This document shows positions 23,768-36,934 of a stretch of DNA of 64,000 nucleotides, one piece after another. Position numbers and translations under genes: made by a program. The notes under the pieces are model-generated. The model did not search any database. It was not told where the DNA came from and saw nothing but the letters and a program-made list of their open reading frames with translations. Each line of letters starts with the position of its first letter. The first letter of the stretch is position 1. The stretch is from Pseudeuparius sepicola (Eukaryota; Arthropoda; Insecta; Coleoptera; Anthribidae), in assembly GCA_963920635.1 (NCBI GenBank), contig OY987299.1, positions 124,063,373 through 124,127,372 of the forward strand. The letters are read 5' to 3'.

Positions 23768-26579
23768 TTGCGAACCTCGTCTTCACCCCTTTCCACCCCC
23801 AAGACCGAAAAACGTAAAAAAATCGGGGAAACCGCCGTTTTCACTTGCATGACTTTTCTTTTCACGGAAATTAGTTTAAGGCCACCTATTCTAACTATCC
23901 ACGAAGAATCAGAATTTGCGAACCTCGTCTTCACCCCTTTCCACCCTCAAGACCGAAAAACGTAAAAAAATCGGGGAAACCGCCGTTTTCACTTGCATGA
24001 CTTTTCTTTTCACGGAAATTAGTTTAAGGCCACCTATTCTAACTATCCACAAATAATCAGAATTTGCGAACCTCGTCTTCACCCCTTTCCACCCCCAAGA
24101 CCGAAAAACGTAAAAAAATCGGGGAAACCGCCGTTTTCACTTGCATGACTTTTCTTTTCACGGAAATTAGTTTAAGGCCACCTATTCTAACTATCCACGA
24201 AGAATCAGAATTTGCGAACCTCGTCTTCACCCCTTTCCACCCCCAAGACCGAAAAACGTAAAAAAATCGGGGAAACCGCCGTTTTCACTTGCATGACTTT
24301 TCTTTTCACGGAAATTAGTTTAAGGCCACCTATTCTAACTATCCACAAAGAATCAGAATTTGCGAACCTCGTCTTCACCCCTTTCCACCCCCAAGACCGA
24401 AAAACTTAAAAAAATCGGGAAAACGGCCGTTTTCACTTGCATGACTTTTATTTTCACGGAAATTAGTTTAAGGCCACCTATTCTAACTATCCACAAAGAA
24501 TCAGAATTTGCGAACCTCGTCTTCACCCCTTTCCACCCCCAAGACCGAAAAACGTAAAAAAATCGGGAAAACGGCCGTTTTCACTTGCATGACTTTTCTT
24601 TTCACGGAAATTAGTTTAAGGCCACCTATTCTAACTATCCACGAAGAATCAGAATTTGCGAACCTCGTCTTCACCCCTTTCCACCCCCAAGACCGAAAAA
24701 CGTAAAAAAATCGGGGAAACCGCCGTTTTCACTTGCATGACTTTTCTTTTCACGGAAATTAGTTTAAGGCCACCTATTCTAACTATCCACAAAGAATCAG
24801 AATTTGCGAACCTCGTCTTCACCCCTTTCCACCCCCAAGACCGAAAAACGTAAAAAAATCGGGGAAACCGCCGTTTTCACTTGCATAACTTTTCTTTTCA
24901 CGGAAATTAGTTTAAGGCCACCTATTCTAACTATCCACAAAGAATCAGAATTTGCGAACCTCGTCTTCACCCCTTTCCACCCCCAAGACCGAAAAACTTA
25001 AAAAAATCGGGAAAACCGCCGTTTTCACTTGCATGACTTTTATTTTCACGGAAATTAGTTTAAGGCCACCTATTCTAACTATCCACAAAGAATCAGAATT
25101 TGCGAACCTCGTCTTCACCTCTTTCCACCCCCAAGACCGAAAAACTTAAAAAAATCGGGAAAACCGCCGTTTTCACTTGCATGACTTTTCTTTTCACGGA
25201 AATTAGTTTAAGGCCACCTATTCTAACTATCCACAAAGAATCAGAATTTGCGAACCTCGTCTTCACCTCTTTCCACCCCCAAGACCGAAAAACTTAAAAA
25301 AATCGGGAAAACGGCCGTTTTCACTTGCATGACTTTTATTTTCACGGAAATTAGTTTAAGGCCACCTATTCTAACTATCCACAAAGAATCAGAATTTGCA
25401 AACCTCGTCTTCACCCCTTTCCACCCCCAAGACCGAAAAACCTAAAAAAATCGGGAAAACGGCCGTTTTCACTTGCATGACTTTTATTTTCACGGAAATT
25501 AGTTTAAGGCCACCTATTCTAACTATCCACAAAGAATCAGAATTTGCGAACCTCGTCTTCACCCCTTTCCACCCCCAAGACCGAAAAACTTTAAAAAATC
25601 GGGAAAACCGCCGTTTTCACTTGCATGACTTTTCTTTTCAGGGAAATTAGTTTAAGGCCACCTATTCTAACTATCCACGAAGAATCAGAATTTGCGAACC
25701 TCGTCTTCACCCCTTTCCACCCTCAAGACCGAAAAACGTAAAAAAATCGGGGAAACCGCCGTTTTCACTTGCATGACTTTTCTTTTCACGGAAATTAGTT
25801 TAAGGCCACCTATTCTAACTATCCACAAATAATCAGAATTTGCGAACCTCGTCTTCACCCCTTTCCACCCCCAAGACCGAAAAACGTAAAAAAATCGGGG
25901 AAACCGCCGTTTTCACTTGCATGACTTTTCTTTTCACGGAAATTAGTTTAAGGCCACCTATTCTAACTATCCACGAAGAATCAGAATTTGCGAACCTCGT
26001 CTTCACCCCTTTCCACCCCCAAGACCGAAAAACGTAAAAAAATCGGGGAAACCGCCGTTTTCACTTGCATGACTTTTCTTTTCACGGAAATTAGTTTAAG
26101 GCCACCTATTCTAACTTTCCACAAAGAATCAGAATTTGCGAACCTCGTCTTCACCCCTTTCCACCCCCAAGACCGAAAAACTTAAAAAAATCGGGAAAAC
26201 CGCCGTTTTCACTTGCATGACTTTTCTTTTCACGGAAATTAGTTTAAGGCCACCTATTCTAACTATCCACAAAGAATCAGAATTTGCGAACCTCGTCTTC
26301 ACCACTTTCCACCCCCAAGACCGAAAAACCTAAAAAAATCGGGAAAACGGCCGTTTTCACTTGCATGACTTTTATTTTCACGGAAATTAGTTTAAGGCCA
26401 CCTATTCTAACTATCCACAAAGAATCAGAATTTGCGAACCTCGTCTTCACCCCTTTCCACCCTCAAGACCGAAAAACGTAAAAAAATCGGGGAAACCGCC
26501 GTTTTCACTTGCATGACTTTTCTTTTCACGGAAATTAGTTTAAGGCCACCTATTCTAACTATCCACAAATAATCAGAAT
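23768..26579 (+). repeat. 19-monomer spacer block between 14-monomer units (2812 bp)
   Basis: All monomers are 148 bp. The block contains a run of type B monomers with CACCTCTTTCC (25100, 25248), like those at 8817-9113, and a repeat of the CACCACTTTCC monomer at 26284. Together with unit 2 it makes a 33-monomer period of 4884 bp: markers at 21415, 23487 and 23622 recur at 26299, 28371 and 28506. Private variants are TGCATAACTT near 24885, TTTGCAAACC near 25397 and CTAACTTTCC near 26112-26121. Confidence 0.8.
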
Positions 26580-28651
26580 TTGCGAACCTCGTCTTCACCC
26601 CTTTCCACCCCCAAGACCGAAAAACGTAAAAAAATCGGGGAAACCGCCGTTTTCACTTGCATGACTTTTCTTTTCACGGAAATTAGTTTAAGGGCACCTA
26701 TTCTAACTATCCACGAAGAATCAGAATTTGCGAACCTCGTCTTCACCCCTTTCCACCCTCAAGACCGAAAAACGTAAAAAAATCGGGGAAACCGCCGTTT
26801 TCACTTGCATGACTTTTCTTTTCACGGAAATTAGTTTAAGGCCACCTATTCTAACTATCCACGAAGAATCAGAATTTGCGAACCTCGTCTTCACCCCTTT
26901 CCACCCCCAAGACCGAAAAACTTAAAAAAATCGGGAAAACCGCCGTTTTCACTTGCATGACTTTTCTTTTCACGGAAATTAGTTTAAGGCCACCTATTCT
27001 AACTATCCACAAAGAATCAGAATTTGCGAACCTCGTCTTCACCCCTTTCCACCCCCAAGACCGAAAAACCTAAAAAAATCGGGAAAACGGCCGTTTTCAC
27101 TTGCATGACTTTTATTTTCACGGAAATTAGTTTAAGGCCACCTATTCTAACTATCCACAAAGAATCAGAATTTGCGAACCTCGTCTTCACCCCTTTCCAC
27201 CCCCAAGACCGAAAAACTTAAAAAAATCGGGAAAACGGCCGTTTTCACTTGCATGACTTTTATTTTCACGGAAATTAGTTTAAGGCCACCTATTCTAACT
27301 ATCCACAAAGAATCAGAATTTGCGAACCTCGTCTTCACCCCTTTCCACCCCCAAGACCGAAAAACTTTAAAAAATCGGGAAAACCGCCGTTTTCACTTGC
27401 ATGACTTTTCTTTTCAGGGAAATTAGTTTAAGGCCACCTATTCTAACTATCCACGAAGAATCAGAATTTGCGAACCTCGTCTTCACCCCTTTCCACCCTC
27501 AAGACCGAAAAACGTAAAAAAATCGGGGAAACCGCCGTTTTCACTTGCATGACTTTTCTTTTCACGGAAATTAGTTTAAGGCCACCTATTCTAACTATCC
27601 ACAAATAATCAGAATTTGCGAACCTCGTCTTCACCCCTTTCCACCCCCAAGACCGAAAAACGTAAAAAAATCGGGGAAACCGCCGTTTTCACTTGCATGA
27701 CTTTTCTTTTCACGGAAATTAGTTTAAGGCCACCTATTCTAACTATCCACGAAGAATCAGAATTTGCGAACCTCGTCTTCACCCCTTTCCACCCTCAAGA
27801 CCGAAAAACGTAAAAAAATCGGGGAAACCGCCGTTTTCACTTGCATGACTTTTCTTTTCACGGAAATTAGTTTAAGGCCACCTATTCTAACTATCCACAA
27901 ATAATCAGAATTTGCGAACCTCGTCTTCACCCCTTTCCACCCCCAAGACCGAAAAACGTAAAAAAATCGGGGAAACCGCCGTTTTCACTTGCATGACTTT
28001 TCTTTTCACGGAAATTAGTTTAAGGCCACCTATTCTAACTATCCACGAAGAATCAGAATTTGCGAACCTCGTCTTCACCCCTTTCCACCCCCAAGACCGA
28101 AAAACGTAAAAAAATCGGGGAAACCGCCGTTTTCACTTGCATGACTTTTCTTTTCACGGAAATTAGTTTAAGGCCACCTATTCTAACTATCCACAAAGAA
28201 TCAGAATTTGCGAACCTCGTCTTCACCCCTTTCCACCCCCAAGACCGAAAAACTTAAAAAAATCGGGAAAACCGCCGTTTTCACTTGCATGACTTTTCTT
28301 TTCACGGAAATTAGTTTAAGGCCACCTATTCTAACTATCCACAAAGAATCAGAATTTGCGAACCTCGTCTTCACCACTTTCCACCCCCAAGACCGAAAAA
28401 CCTAAAAAAATCGGGAAAACGGCCGTTTTCACTTGCATGACTTTTATTTTCACGGAAATTAGTTTAAGGCCACCTATTCTAACTATCCACAAAGAATCAG
28501 AATTTGTGAACCTCGTCTTCACCCCTTTCCACCCCCAAGACCGAAAAATTTTAAAAAATCGGGAAAACCGCCGTTTTCACTTGCATGACTTTTCTTTTCA
28601 CGGAAATTAGTTTAAGGCCACCTATTCTAACTATCCACAAAGAATCAGAAT
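26580..28651 (+). repeat. 14-monomer HOR unit 3 (2072 bp)
   Basis: It begins with TTAAGGGCACC near 26690 and repeats unit 2 with a 4884-bp offset, including the TTTGTGAACC and GAAAAATTTTAAAAAATC pair (28504 monomer). One monomer differs in type (27172 is CTTAAAA instead of CCTAAAA). After 28652 the next monomer carries CTTGTCACGG, not the type A monomer that follows unit 2, so the periodicity stops here. Confidence 0.86.
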
Positions 28652-29391
28652 TTGCGAACCTCGTCTTCACCCCTTTCCACCCCCAAGACCGAAAAACTTA
28701 AAAAAATCGGGAAAACCGCCGTTTTCACTTGCATGACTTTTCTTGTCACGGAAATTAGTTTAAGGCCACCTATTCTAACTATCCACAAAGAATCAGAATT
28801 TGCGAACCTCGTCTTCACCCCTTTCCACCCCCAAGACCGAAAACCATAAAAAAATCGGGAAAACGGCCGTTTTCACTTGCATGACTTTTATTTTCACGGA
28901 AATTAGTTTAAGGCCACCTATTCTAACTATCCACAAAGAATCAGAATTTGCGAACCTCGTCTTCACCCCTTTCCACCCCCAAGACCGAAAAACTTTAAAA
29001 AATCGGGAAAACCGCCGTTTTCACTTGCATGACTTTTCTTTTCAGGGAAATTAGTTTAAGGCCACCTATTCTAACTATCCACGAAGAATCAGAATTTGCG
29101 AACCTCGTCTTCACCCCTTTCCACCCCCAAGACCGAAAAACGTAAAAAAATCGGGAAAACGGCCGTTTTCACTTGCATGACTTTTATTTTCACGGAAATT
29201 AGTTTAAGGCCACCTATTCTAACTATCCACAAATAATCAGAATTTGCGAACCTCGTCTTCACCCCTTTCCACCCCCAAGACCGAAAAACGTAAAAAAATC
29301 GGGGAAACCGCCGTTTTCACTTGCATGACTTTTCTTTTCACGGAAATTAGTTTAAGGCCACCTATTCTAACTATCCACAAAGAATCAGAAT
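27616..29391 (+). repeat. 12-monomer segment repeated 39 monomers later
   Basis: Monomers 27616 to 29244 match 33383 to 35011 at an offset of 5767 bp, including the CTTGTCACGG monomer (28652 and 34419), the following GAAAAC monomer (GAAAACCATAA here, GAAAACCCTAA there) and the TTTGTGAACC monomer. Offset 5767 is 39 x 148 less five, which the five 147-bp monomers between 29540 and 32346 explain exactly. Confidence 0.87.
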
Positions 29392-29539
29392 TTGCGAACC
29401 TCGTCTTCACCCCTTTCCACCCCCAAGACCGAAAAACTTAAAAAAATCGGGAAAACCGCCGTTTTCACTTGCATGAATTTTCTTTTCAGGGAAATTAGTT
29501 TAAGGCCACCTATTCTAACTATCCACGAAGAATCAGAAT

Positions 29540-32346
29540 TTGCGAACCTCGTCTTCACCCCTTTCCACCCCCAAGACCGAAAAACGTAAAAAATCGGGGA
29601 AACCGCCGTTTTCACTTGCATGACTTTTCTTTTCACGGAAATTAGTTTAAGGCCACCTATTCTAACTATCCACAAAGAATCAGAATTTGCGAACCTCGTC
29701 TTCACCCCTTTCCACCCCCAAGACCGAAAAACTTAAAAAAATCGGGAAAACCGCCGTTTTCACTTGCATGACTTTTATTTTCACGGAAATTAGTTTAAGG
29801 CCACCTATTCTAACTATCCACAAAGAATCAGAATTTGCGAACCTCGTCTTCACCTCTTTCCACCCCCAAGACCGAAAAACTTAAAAAAATCGGGAAAACC
29901 GCCGTTTTCACTTGCATGACTTTTCTTTTCACGGAAATTAGTTTAAGGCCACCTATTCTAACTATCCACAAAGAATCAGAATTTGCGAACCTCGTCTTCA
30001 CCTCTTTCCACCCCCAAGACCGAAAAACTTAAAAAAATCGGGAAAACCGCCGTTTTCACTTGCATGATTTTTATTTTCACGGAAATTAGTTTAAGGCCAC
30101 CTATTCTAACTATCCACAAAGAATCAGAATTTGCGAACCTCGTCTTCACCCCTTTCCACTCCCAAGACCGAAAAACCTAAAAAAGTCGGGAAAACGGCCG
30201 TTTTCACTTGCATGACTTTTATTTTCACGGAAATTAGTTTAAGGCCACCTATTCTAACTATCCACAAAGAATCAGAATTTGCGAACCTCGTCTTCACCCC
30301 TTTCCACCCCCAAGACCGAAAAACGTAAAAAATCGGGGAAACCGCCGTTTTCACTTGCATGACTTTTCTTTTCACGGAAATTAGTTTAAGGCCACCTATT
30401 CTAACTATCCACAAATAATCAGAATTTGCGAACCTCGTCTTCACCCCTTTCCACCCCCAAGACCGAAAAACGTAAAAAAATCGGGGAAACCGCCGTTTTC
30501 ACTTGCATGACTTTTCTTTTCACGGAAATTAGTTTAAGGCCACCTATTCTAACTATCCACGAAGAATCAGAATTTGCGAACCTCGTCTTCACCCCTTTCC
30601 ACCCTCAAGACCGAAAAACGTAAAAAAATCGGGGAAACCGCCGTTTTCACTTGCATGACTTTTCTTTTCACGGAAATTAGTTTAAGGCCACCTATTCTAA
30701 CTATCCACAAATAATCAGAATTTGCGAACCTCGTCTTCACCCCTTTCCACCCCCAAGACCGAAAAACGTAAAAAATCGGGGAAACCGCCGTTTTCACTTG
30801 CATGACTTTTCTTTTCACGGAAATTAGTTTAAGGCCACCTATTCTAACTATCCACAAAGAATCAGAATTTGCGAACCTCGTCTTCACCCCTTTCCACCCC
30901 CAAGACCGAAAAATTTAAAAAAATCGGGAAAACCGCCGTTTTCACTTGCATGACTTTTATTTTCACGGAAATTAGTTTAAGGCCACCTATTCTAACTATC
31001 CACAAAGAATCAGAATTTGCGAACCTCGTCTTCACCCCTTTCCACCCCCAAGACCGAAAAACGTAAAAAAATCGGGGAAACCGCCGTTTTCACTTGCATG
31101 ACTTTTCTTTTCACGGAAATTAGTTTAAGGCCACCTATTCTAACTATCCACAAAGAATCAGAATTTGCGAACCTCGTCTTCACCCCTTTCCACTCCCAAG
31201 ACCGAAAAACCTAAAAAAATCGGGAAAACGGCCGTTTTCACTTGCATGACTTTTATTTTCACGGAAATTAGTTTAAGGCCACCTATTCTAACTATCCACA
31301 AAGAATCAGAATTTGCGAACCTCGTCTTCACCCCTTTCCACCCCCAAGACCGAAAAACCTAAAAAAATCGGGAAAACGGCCGTTTTCACTTGCATGACTT
31401 TTATTTTCACGGAAATTAGTTTAAGGCCACCTATTCTAACTATCCACAAAGAATCAGAATTTGCGAACCTCGTCTTCACCCCTTTCCACCCCCAAGACCG
31501 AAAAATTTAAAAAAATCGGGAAAACCGCCGTTTTCACTTGCATGACTTTTCTTTTCAGGGAAATTAGTTTAAGGCCACCTATTCTAACTATCCACGAAGA
31601 ATCAGAATTTGCGAACCTCGTCTTCACCCCTTTCCACCCCCAAGACCGAAAAACGTAAAAAAATCGGGGAAACGGCCGTTTTCACTTGCATGACTTTTCT
31701 TTTCACGGAAATTAGTTTAAGGCCACCTATTCTAACTATCCACAAATAATCAGAATTTGCGAACCTCGTCTTCACCCCTTTCCACCCCCAAGACCGTAAA
31801 ACGTAAAAAATCGGGGAAACCGCCGTTTTCACTTGCATGACTTTTCTTTTCACGGAAATTAGTTTAAGGCCACCTATTCTAACTATCCACAAAGAATCAG
31901 AATTTGCGAACCTCGTCTTCACCCCTTTCCACCCCCAAGACCGAAAAACTTAAAAAAATCGGGAAAACCGCCGTTTTCACTTGCATGACTTTTATTTTCA
32001 CGGAAATTAGTTTAAGGCCACCTATTCTAACTATCCACAAAGAATCAGAATTTGCGAACCTCGTCTTCACCTCTTTCCACCCCCAAGACCGAAAAACTTA
32101 AAAAAATCGGGAAAACCGCCGTTTTCACTTGCATGACTTTTATTTTCACGGAAATTAGTTTAAGGCCACCTATTCTAACTATCCACAAAGAATCAGAATT
32201 TGCGAACCTCGTCTTCACCCCTTTCCACCCCCAAGACCGAAAAACGTAAAAAATCGGGGAAACCGCCGTTTTCACTTGCATGACTTTTCTTTTCACGGAA
32301 ATTAGTTTAAGGCCACCTATTCTAACTATCCACAAATAATCAGAAT
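29540..32346 (+). repeat. Cluster of five 147-bp type A monomers (GTAAAAAATCGGGG)
   Basis: Monomers 29540, 30279, 30722, 31757 and 32200 each have six As instead of seven before TCGGGG and are 147 bp long. The same form occurs at 8522 and 44040. Each lies directly before a type A or type B 148-bp monomer and spans a 106-codon minus-strand open frame, because 147 keeps the frame. The spacings (5, 3, 7 and 3 monomers) are irregular, suggesting spread by several small duplications or conversion events. Private changes include AAAAAGTCGGG at 30180-30190 and GACCGTAAAACG near 31793. Confidence 0.88.
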
Positions 32347-35300
32347 TTGCGAACCTCGTCTTCACCCCTTTCCACCCCCAAGACCGAAAAACGTAAAAAA
32401 ATCGGGGAAACCGCCGTTTTCACTTGCATGACTTTTCTTTTCACGGAAATTAGTTTAAGGCCACCTATTCTAACTATCCACAAAGAATCAGAATTTGCGA
32501 ACCTCGTCTTCACCCCTTTCCACCCCCAAGACCGAAAAACTTAAAAAAATCGGGAAAACCGCCGTTTTCACTTGCATGACTTTTATTTTCACGGAAATTA
32601 GTTTAAGGCCACCTATTCTAACTATCCACAAAGAATCAGAATTTGCGAACCTCGTCTTCACCTCTTTCCACCCCCAAGACCGAAAAACTTTAAAAAATCG
32701 GGAAAACCGCCGTTTTCACTTGCATGACTTTTCTTTTCACGGAAATTAGTTTAAGGCCACCTACTCTAACTATCCACGAAGAATCAGAATTTGCGAACCT
32801 CGTCTTCACCCCTTTCCACCCCCAAGACCGAAAAACGTAAAAAAATCGGGGAAACCGCCGTTTTCACTTGCATGACTTTTCTTTTCACGGAAATTAGTTT
32901 AAGGCCACCTATTCTAACTATCCACAAAGAATCAGAATTTGCGAACCTCGTCTTCACCCCTTTCCACTCCCAAGACCGAAAAACCTAAAAAAATCGGGAA
33001 AACGGCCGTTTTCACTTGCATGACTTTTATTTTCACGGAAATTAGTTTAAGGCCACCTATTCTAACTATCCACAAAGAATCAGAATTTGCGAACCTCGTC
33101 TTCACCCCTTTCCACCCCCAAGACCGAAAAACCTAAAAAAATCGGGAAAACGGCCGTTTTCACTTGCATGACTTTTATTTTCACGGAAATTAGTTTAAGG
33201 CCACCTATTCTAACTATCCACAAAGAATCAGAATTTGCGAACCTCGTCTTCACCCCTTTCCACCCCCAAGACCGAAAATTTTTAAAAAATCGGGAAAACC
33301 GCCGTTTTCACTTGCATGACTTTTCTTTTCAGGGAAATTAGTTTAAGGCCACCTATTCTAACTATCCACGAAGAATCAGAATTTGCGAACCTCGTCTTCA
33401 CCCCTTTCCACCCCCAAGACCGAAAAACGTAAAAAAATCGGGGAAACCGCCGTTTTCACTTGCATGACTTTTCTTTTCACGGAAATTAGTTTAAGGCCAC
33501 CTATTCTAACTATCCACGAAGAATCAGAATTTGCGAACCTCGTCTTCACCCCTTTCCACCCTCAAGACCGAAAAACGTAAAAAAATCGGGGAAACCGCCG
33601 TTTTCACTTGCATGACTTTTCTTTTCACGGAAATTAGTTTAAGGCCACCTATTCTAACTATCCACAAATAATCAGAATTTGCGAACCTCGTCTTCACCCC
33701 TTTCCACCCCCAAGACCGAAAAACGTAAAAAAATCGGGGAAACCGCCGTTTTCACTTGCATGACTTTTCTTTTCACGGAAATTAGTTTAAGGCCACCTAT
33801 TCTAACTATCCACGAAGAATCAGAATTTGCGAACCTCGTCTTCACCCCTTTCCACCCCCAAGACCGAAAAACGTAAAAAAATCGGGGAAACCGCCGTTTT
33901 CACTTGCATGACTTTTCTTTTCACGGAAATTAGTTTAAGGCCACCTATTCTAACTATCCACAAAGAATCAGAATTTGCGAACCTCGTCTTCACCCCTTTC
34001 CACCCCCAAGACCGAAAAACTTAAAAAAATCGGGAAAACCGCCGTTTTCACTTGCATGACTTTTCTTTTCACGGAAATTAGTTTAAGGCCACCTATTCTA
34101 ACTATCCACAAAGAATCAGAATTTGCGAACCTCGTCTTCACCCCTTTCCACCCCCAAGACCGAAAAACCTAAAAAAATCGGGAAAACGGCCGTTTTCACT
34201 TGCATGACTTTTATTTTCACGGAAATTAGTTTAAGGCCACCTATTCTAACTATCCACAAAGAATCAGAATTTGTGAACCTCGTCTTCACCCCTTTCCACC
34301 CCCAAGACCGAAAAACTTTAAAAAATCGGGAAAACCGCCGTTTTCACTTGCATGACTTTTCTTTTCACGGAAATTAGTTTAAGGCCACCTATTCTAACTA
34401 TCCACAAAGAATCAGAATTTGCGAACCTCGTCTTCACCCCTTTCCACCCCCAAGACCGAAAAACTTAAAAAAATCGGGAAAACCGCCAATTTCACTTGCA
34501 TGACTTTTCTTGTCACGGAAATTAGTTTAAGGCCACCTATTCTAACTATCCACAAAGAATCAGAATTTGCGAACCTCGTCTTCACCCCTTTCCACCCCCA
34601 AGACCGAAAACCCTAAAAAAATCGGGAAAACGGCCGTTTTCACTTGCATGACTTTTATTTTCACGGAAATTAGTTTAAGGCCACCTATTCTAACTATCCA
34701 CAAAGAATCAGAATTTGCGAACCTCGTCTTCACCCCTTTCCACCCCCAAGACCGAAAAACTTTAAAAAATCGGGAAAACCGCCGTTTTCACTTGCATGAC
34801 TTTTCTTTTCAGGGAAATTAGTTTAAGGCCACCTATTCTAACTATCCACGAAGAATCAGAATTTGCGAACCTCGTCTTCACCCCTTTCCACCCCCAAGAC
34901 CGAAAAACGTAAAAAAATCGGGAAAACGGCCGTTTTCACTTGCATGACTTTTATTTTCACGGAAATTAGTTTAAGGCCACCTATTCTAACTATCCACAAA
35001 TAATCAGAATTTGCGAACCTCGTCTTCACCCCTTTCCACCCCCAAGACCGAAAAACGTAAAAAAATCGGGGAAACCGCCGTTTTCACTTGCATGACTTTT
35101 CTTTTCACGGAAATTAGTTTAAGGCCACCTATTCTAACTATCCACAAAGAATCAGAATTTGCGAACCTCGTCTTCACCCCTTTCCACCCCCAAGACCGAA
35201 AAACTTAAAAAAATCGGGAAAACCGCCGTTTTCACTTGCATGACTTTTCTTTTCACGGAAATTAGTTTAAGGCCACCTATTCTAACTATCCACAAAGAAT

Positions 35301-35602
35301 CAGAATTTGCGAACCTCGTCTTCACCCCTTTCCACCCCCAAGACCGAAAAACTTAAAAAAATCGGGAAAACGGCCGTTTTCACTTGCATGACTTTTATTT
35401 TCACGGAAATTAGTTTAAGGCCACCTATTCTAACTATCCACAAAGAATCAGAATTTGCGAACCTCGTCTTCACCCCTTTCCACCCCCAAGACCGAAAAAC
35501 TTTAAAAAATCGGGAAAACCGCCGTTTTCACTTGCATGACTTTTCTTTTCACGGAAATTAGTTTAAGGCCACCTATTCTAACTATCCACAAAGAATCAGA
35601 AT
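32347..35602 (+). repeat. Second 39-monomer-offset segment and flanks
   Basis: This stretch contains only 148-bp monomers. Its part 33383-35158 is the downstream copy of 27616-29391. Private substitutions are CTACTCTAAC near 32762, GAAAATTTTTAAAAAATC near 33275, and CCGCCAATTTCAC near 34484, which alters the CCGCCGTTTTC core of one monomer. Confidence 0.8.
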
Positions 35603-36934
35603 TTGCGAACCTCGTCTTCACCCCTTTCCACCCCCAAGACCGAAAAACTTAAAAAAATCGGGAAAACCGCCGTTTTCACTTGCATGACTTTTCTTTTCAG
35701 GGAAATTAGTTTAAGGCCACCTATTCTAACTATCCACGAAGAATCAGAATTTGCGAACTTCGTCTTCACCCCTTTCCACCCCCAAGACCGAAAAACGTAA
35801 AAAAATCGGGAAAACGGCCGTTTTCACTTGCATGACTTTTATTTTCACGGAAATTAGTTTAAGGCCACCTATTCTAACTATCCACAAATAATCAGAATTT
35901 GCGAACCTCGTCTTCACCCCTTTCCACCCCCAAGACCGAAAAACGTAAAAAAATCGGGGAAACCGCCGTTTTCACTTGCATGACTTTTCTTTTCACGGAA
36001 ATTAGTTTAAGGCCACCTATTCTAACTATCCACAAAGAATCAGAATTTGCGAACCTCGTCTTCAGCCCTTTCCACCCCCAAGACCGAAAAACCTAAAAAA
36101 ATCGGGAAAACGGCCGTTTTCACTTGCATGACTTTTATTTTCACGGAAATTAGTTTAAGGCCACCTATTCTAACTATCCACAAAGAATCAGAATTTGCGA
36201 ACCTCGTCTTCACCCCTTTCCACCCCCAAGACCGAAAAACTTTAAAAAATCGGGAAAACCGCCGTTTTCACTTGCATGACTTTTCTTTTCACGGAAATTA
36301 GTTTAAGGCCACCTATTCTAACTATCCACAAAGAATCAGAATTTGCGAACCTCGTCTTCACCCCTTTCCACCCCCAAGACCGAAAAACTTAAAAAAATCG
36401 GGAAAACCGCCGTTTTCACTTGCATGACTTTTCTTTTCACGGAAATTAGTTTAAGGCCACCTATTCTAACTATCCACAAAGAATCAGAATTTGCGAACCT
36501 CGTCTTCACCCCTTTCCACCCCCAAGACCGAAAAACCTAAAAAAATCGGGAAAACGGCCGTTTTCACTTGCATGACTTTTCTTTTCACGGAAATTAGTTT
36601 AAGGCCACCTATTCTAACTATCCACGAAGAATCAGAATTTGCGAACCTCGTCTTCACCCCTTTCCACCCTCAAGACCGAAAAACGTAAAAAAATCGGGGA
36701 AACCGCCGTTTTCACTTGCATGACTTTTATTTTCACGGAAATTAGTTTAAGGCCACCTATTCTAACTATCCACAAAGAATCAGAATTTGCGAACCTCGTC
36801 TTCACCCCTTTCCACCCCCAAGACCGAAAAACTTTAAAAAATCGGGAAAACCGCCGTTTTCACTTGCATGACTTTTCTTTTCACGGAAATTAGTTTAAGG
36901 CCACCTATTCTAACTATCCACAAAGAATCAGAAT
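35603..36934 (+). repeat. 9-monomer repeat (1332 bp), copy 1
   Basis: Diagnostic changes GCGAACTTCG (near 35755) and CTTCAGCCC (near 36061) recur exactly 1332 bp later. All monomers are 148 bp. The copy runs from a type B/CAGGG monomer through A, C, D, B, C and A types. The monomer at 36639 has TTTTATTTTC where copy 2 has TTTTCTTTTC. Confidence 0.9.
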
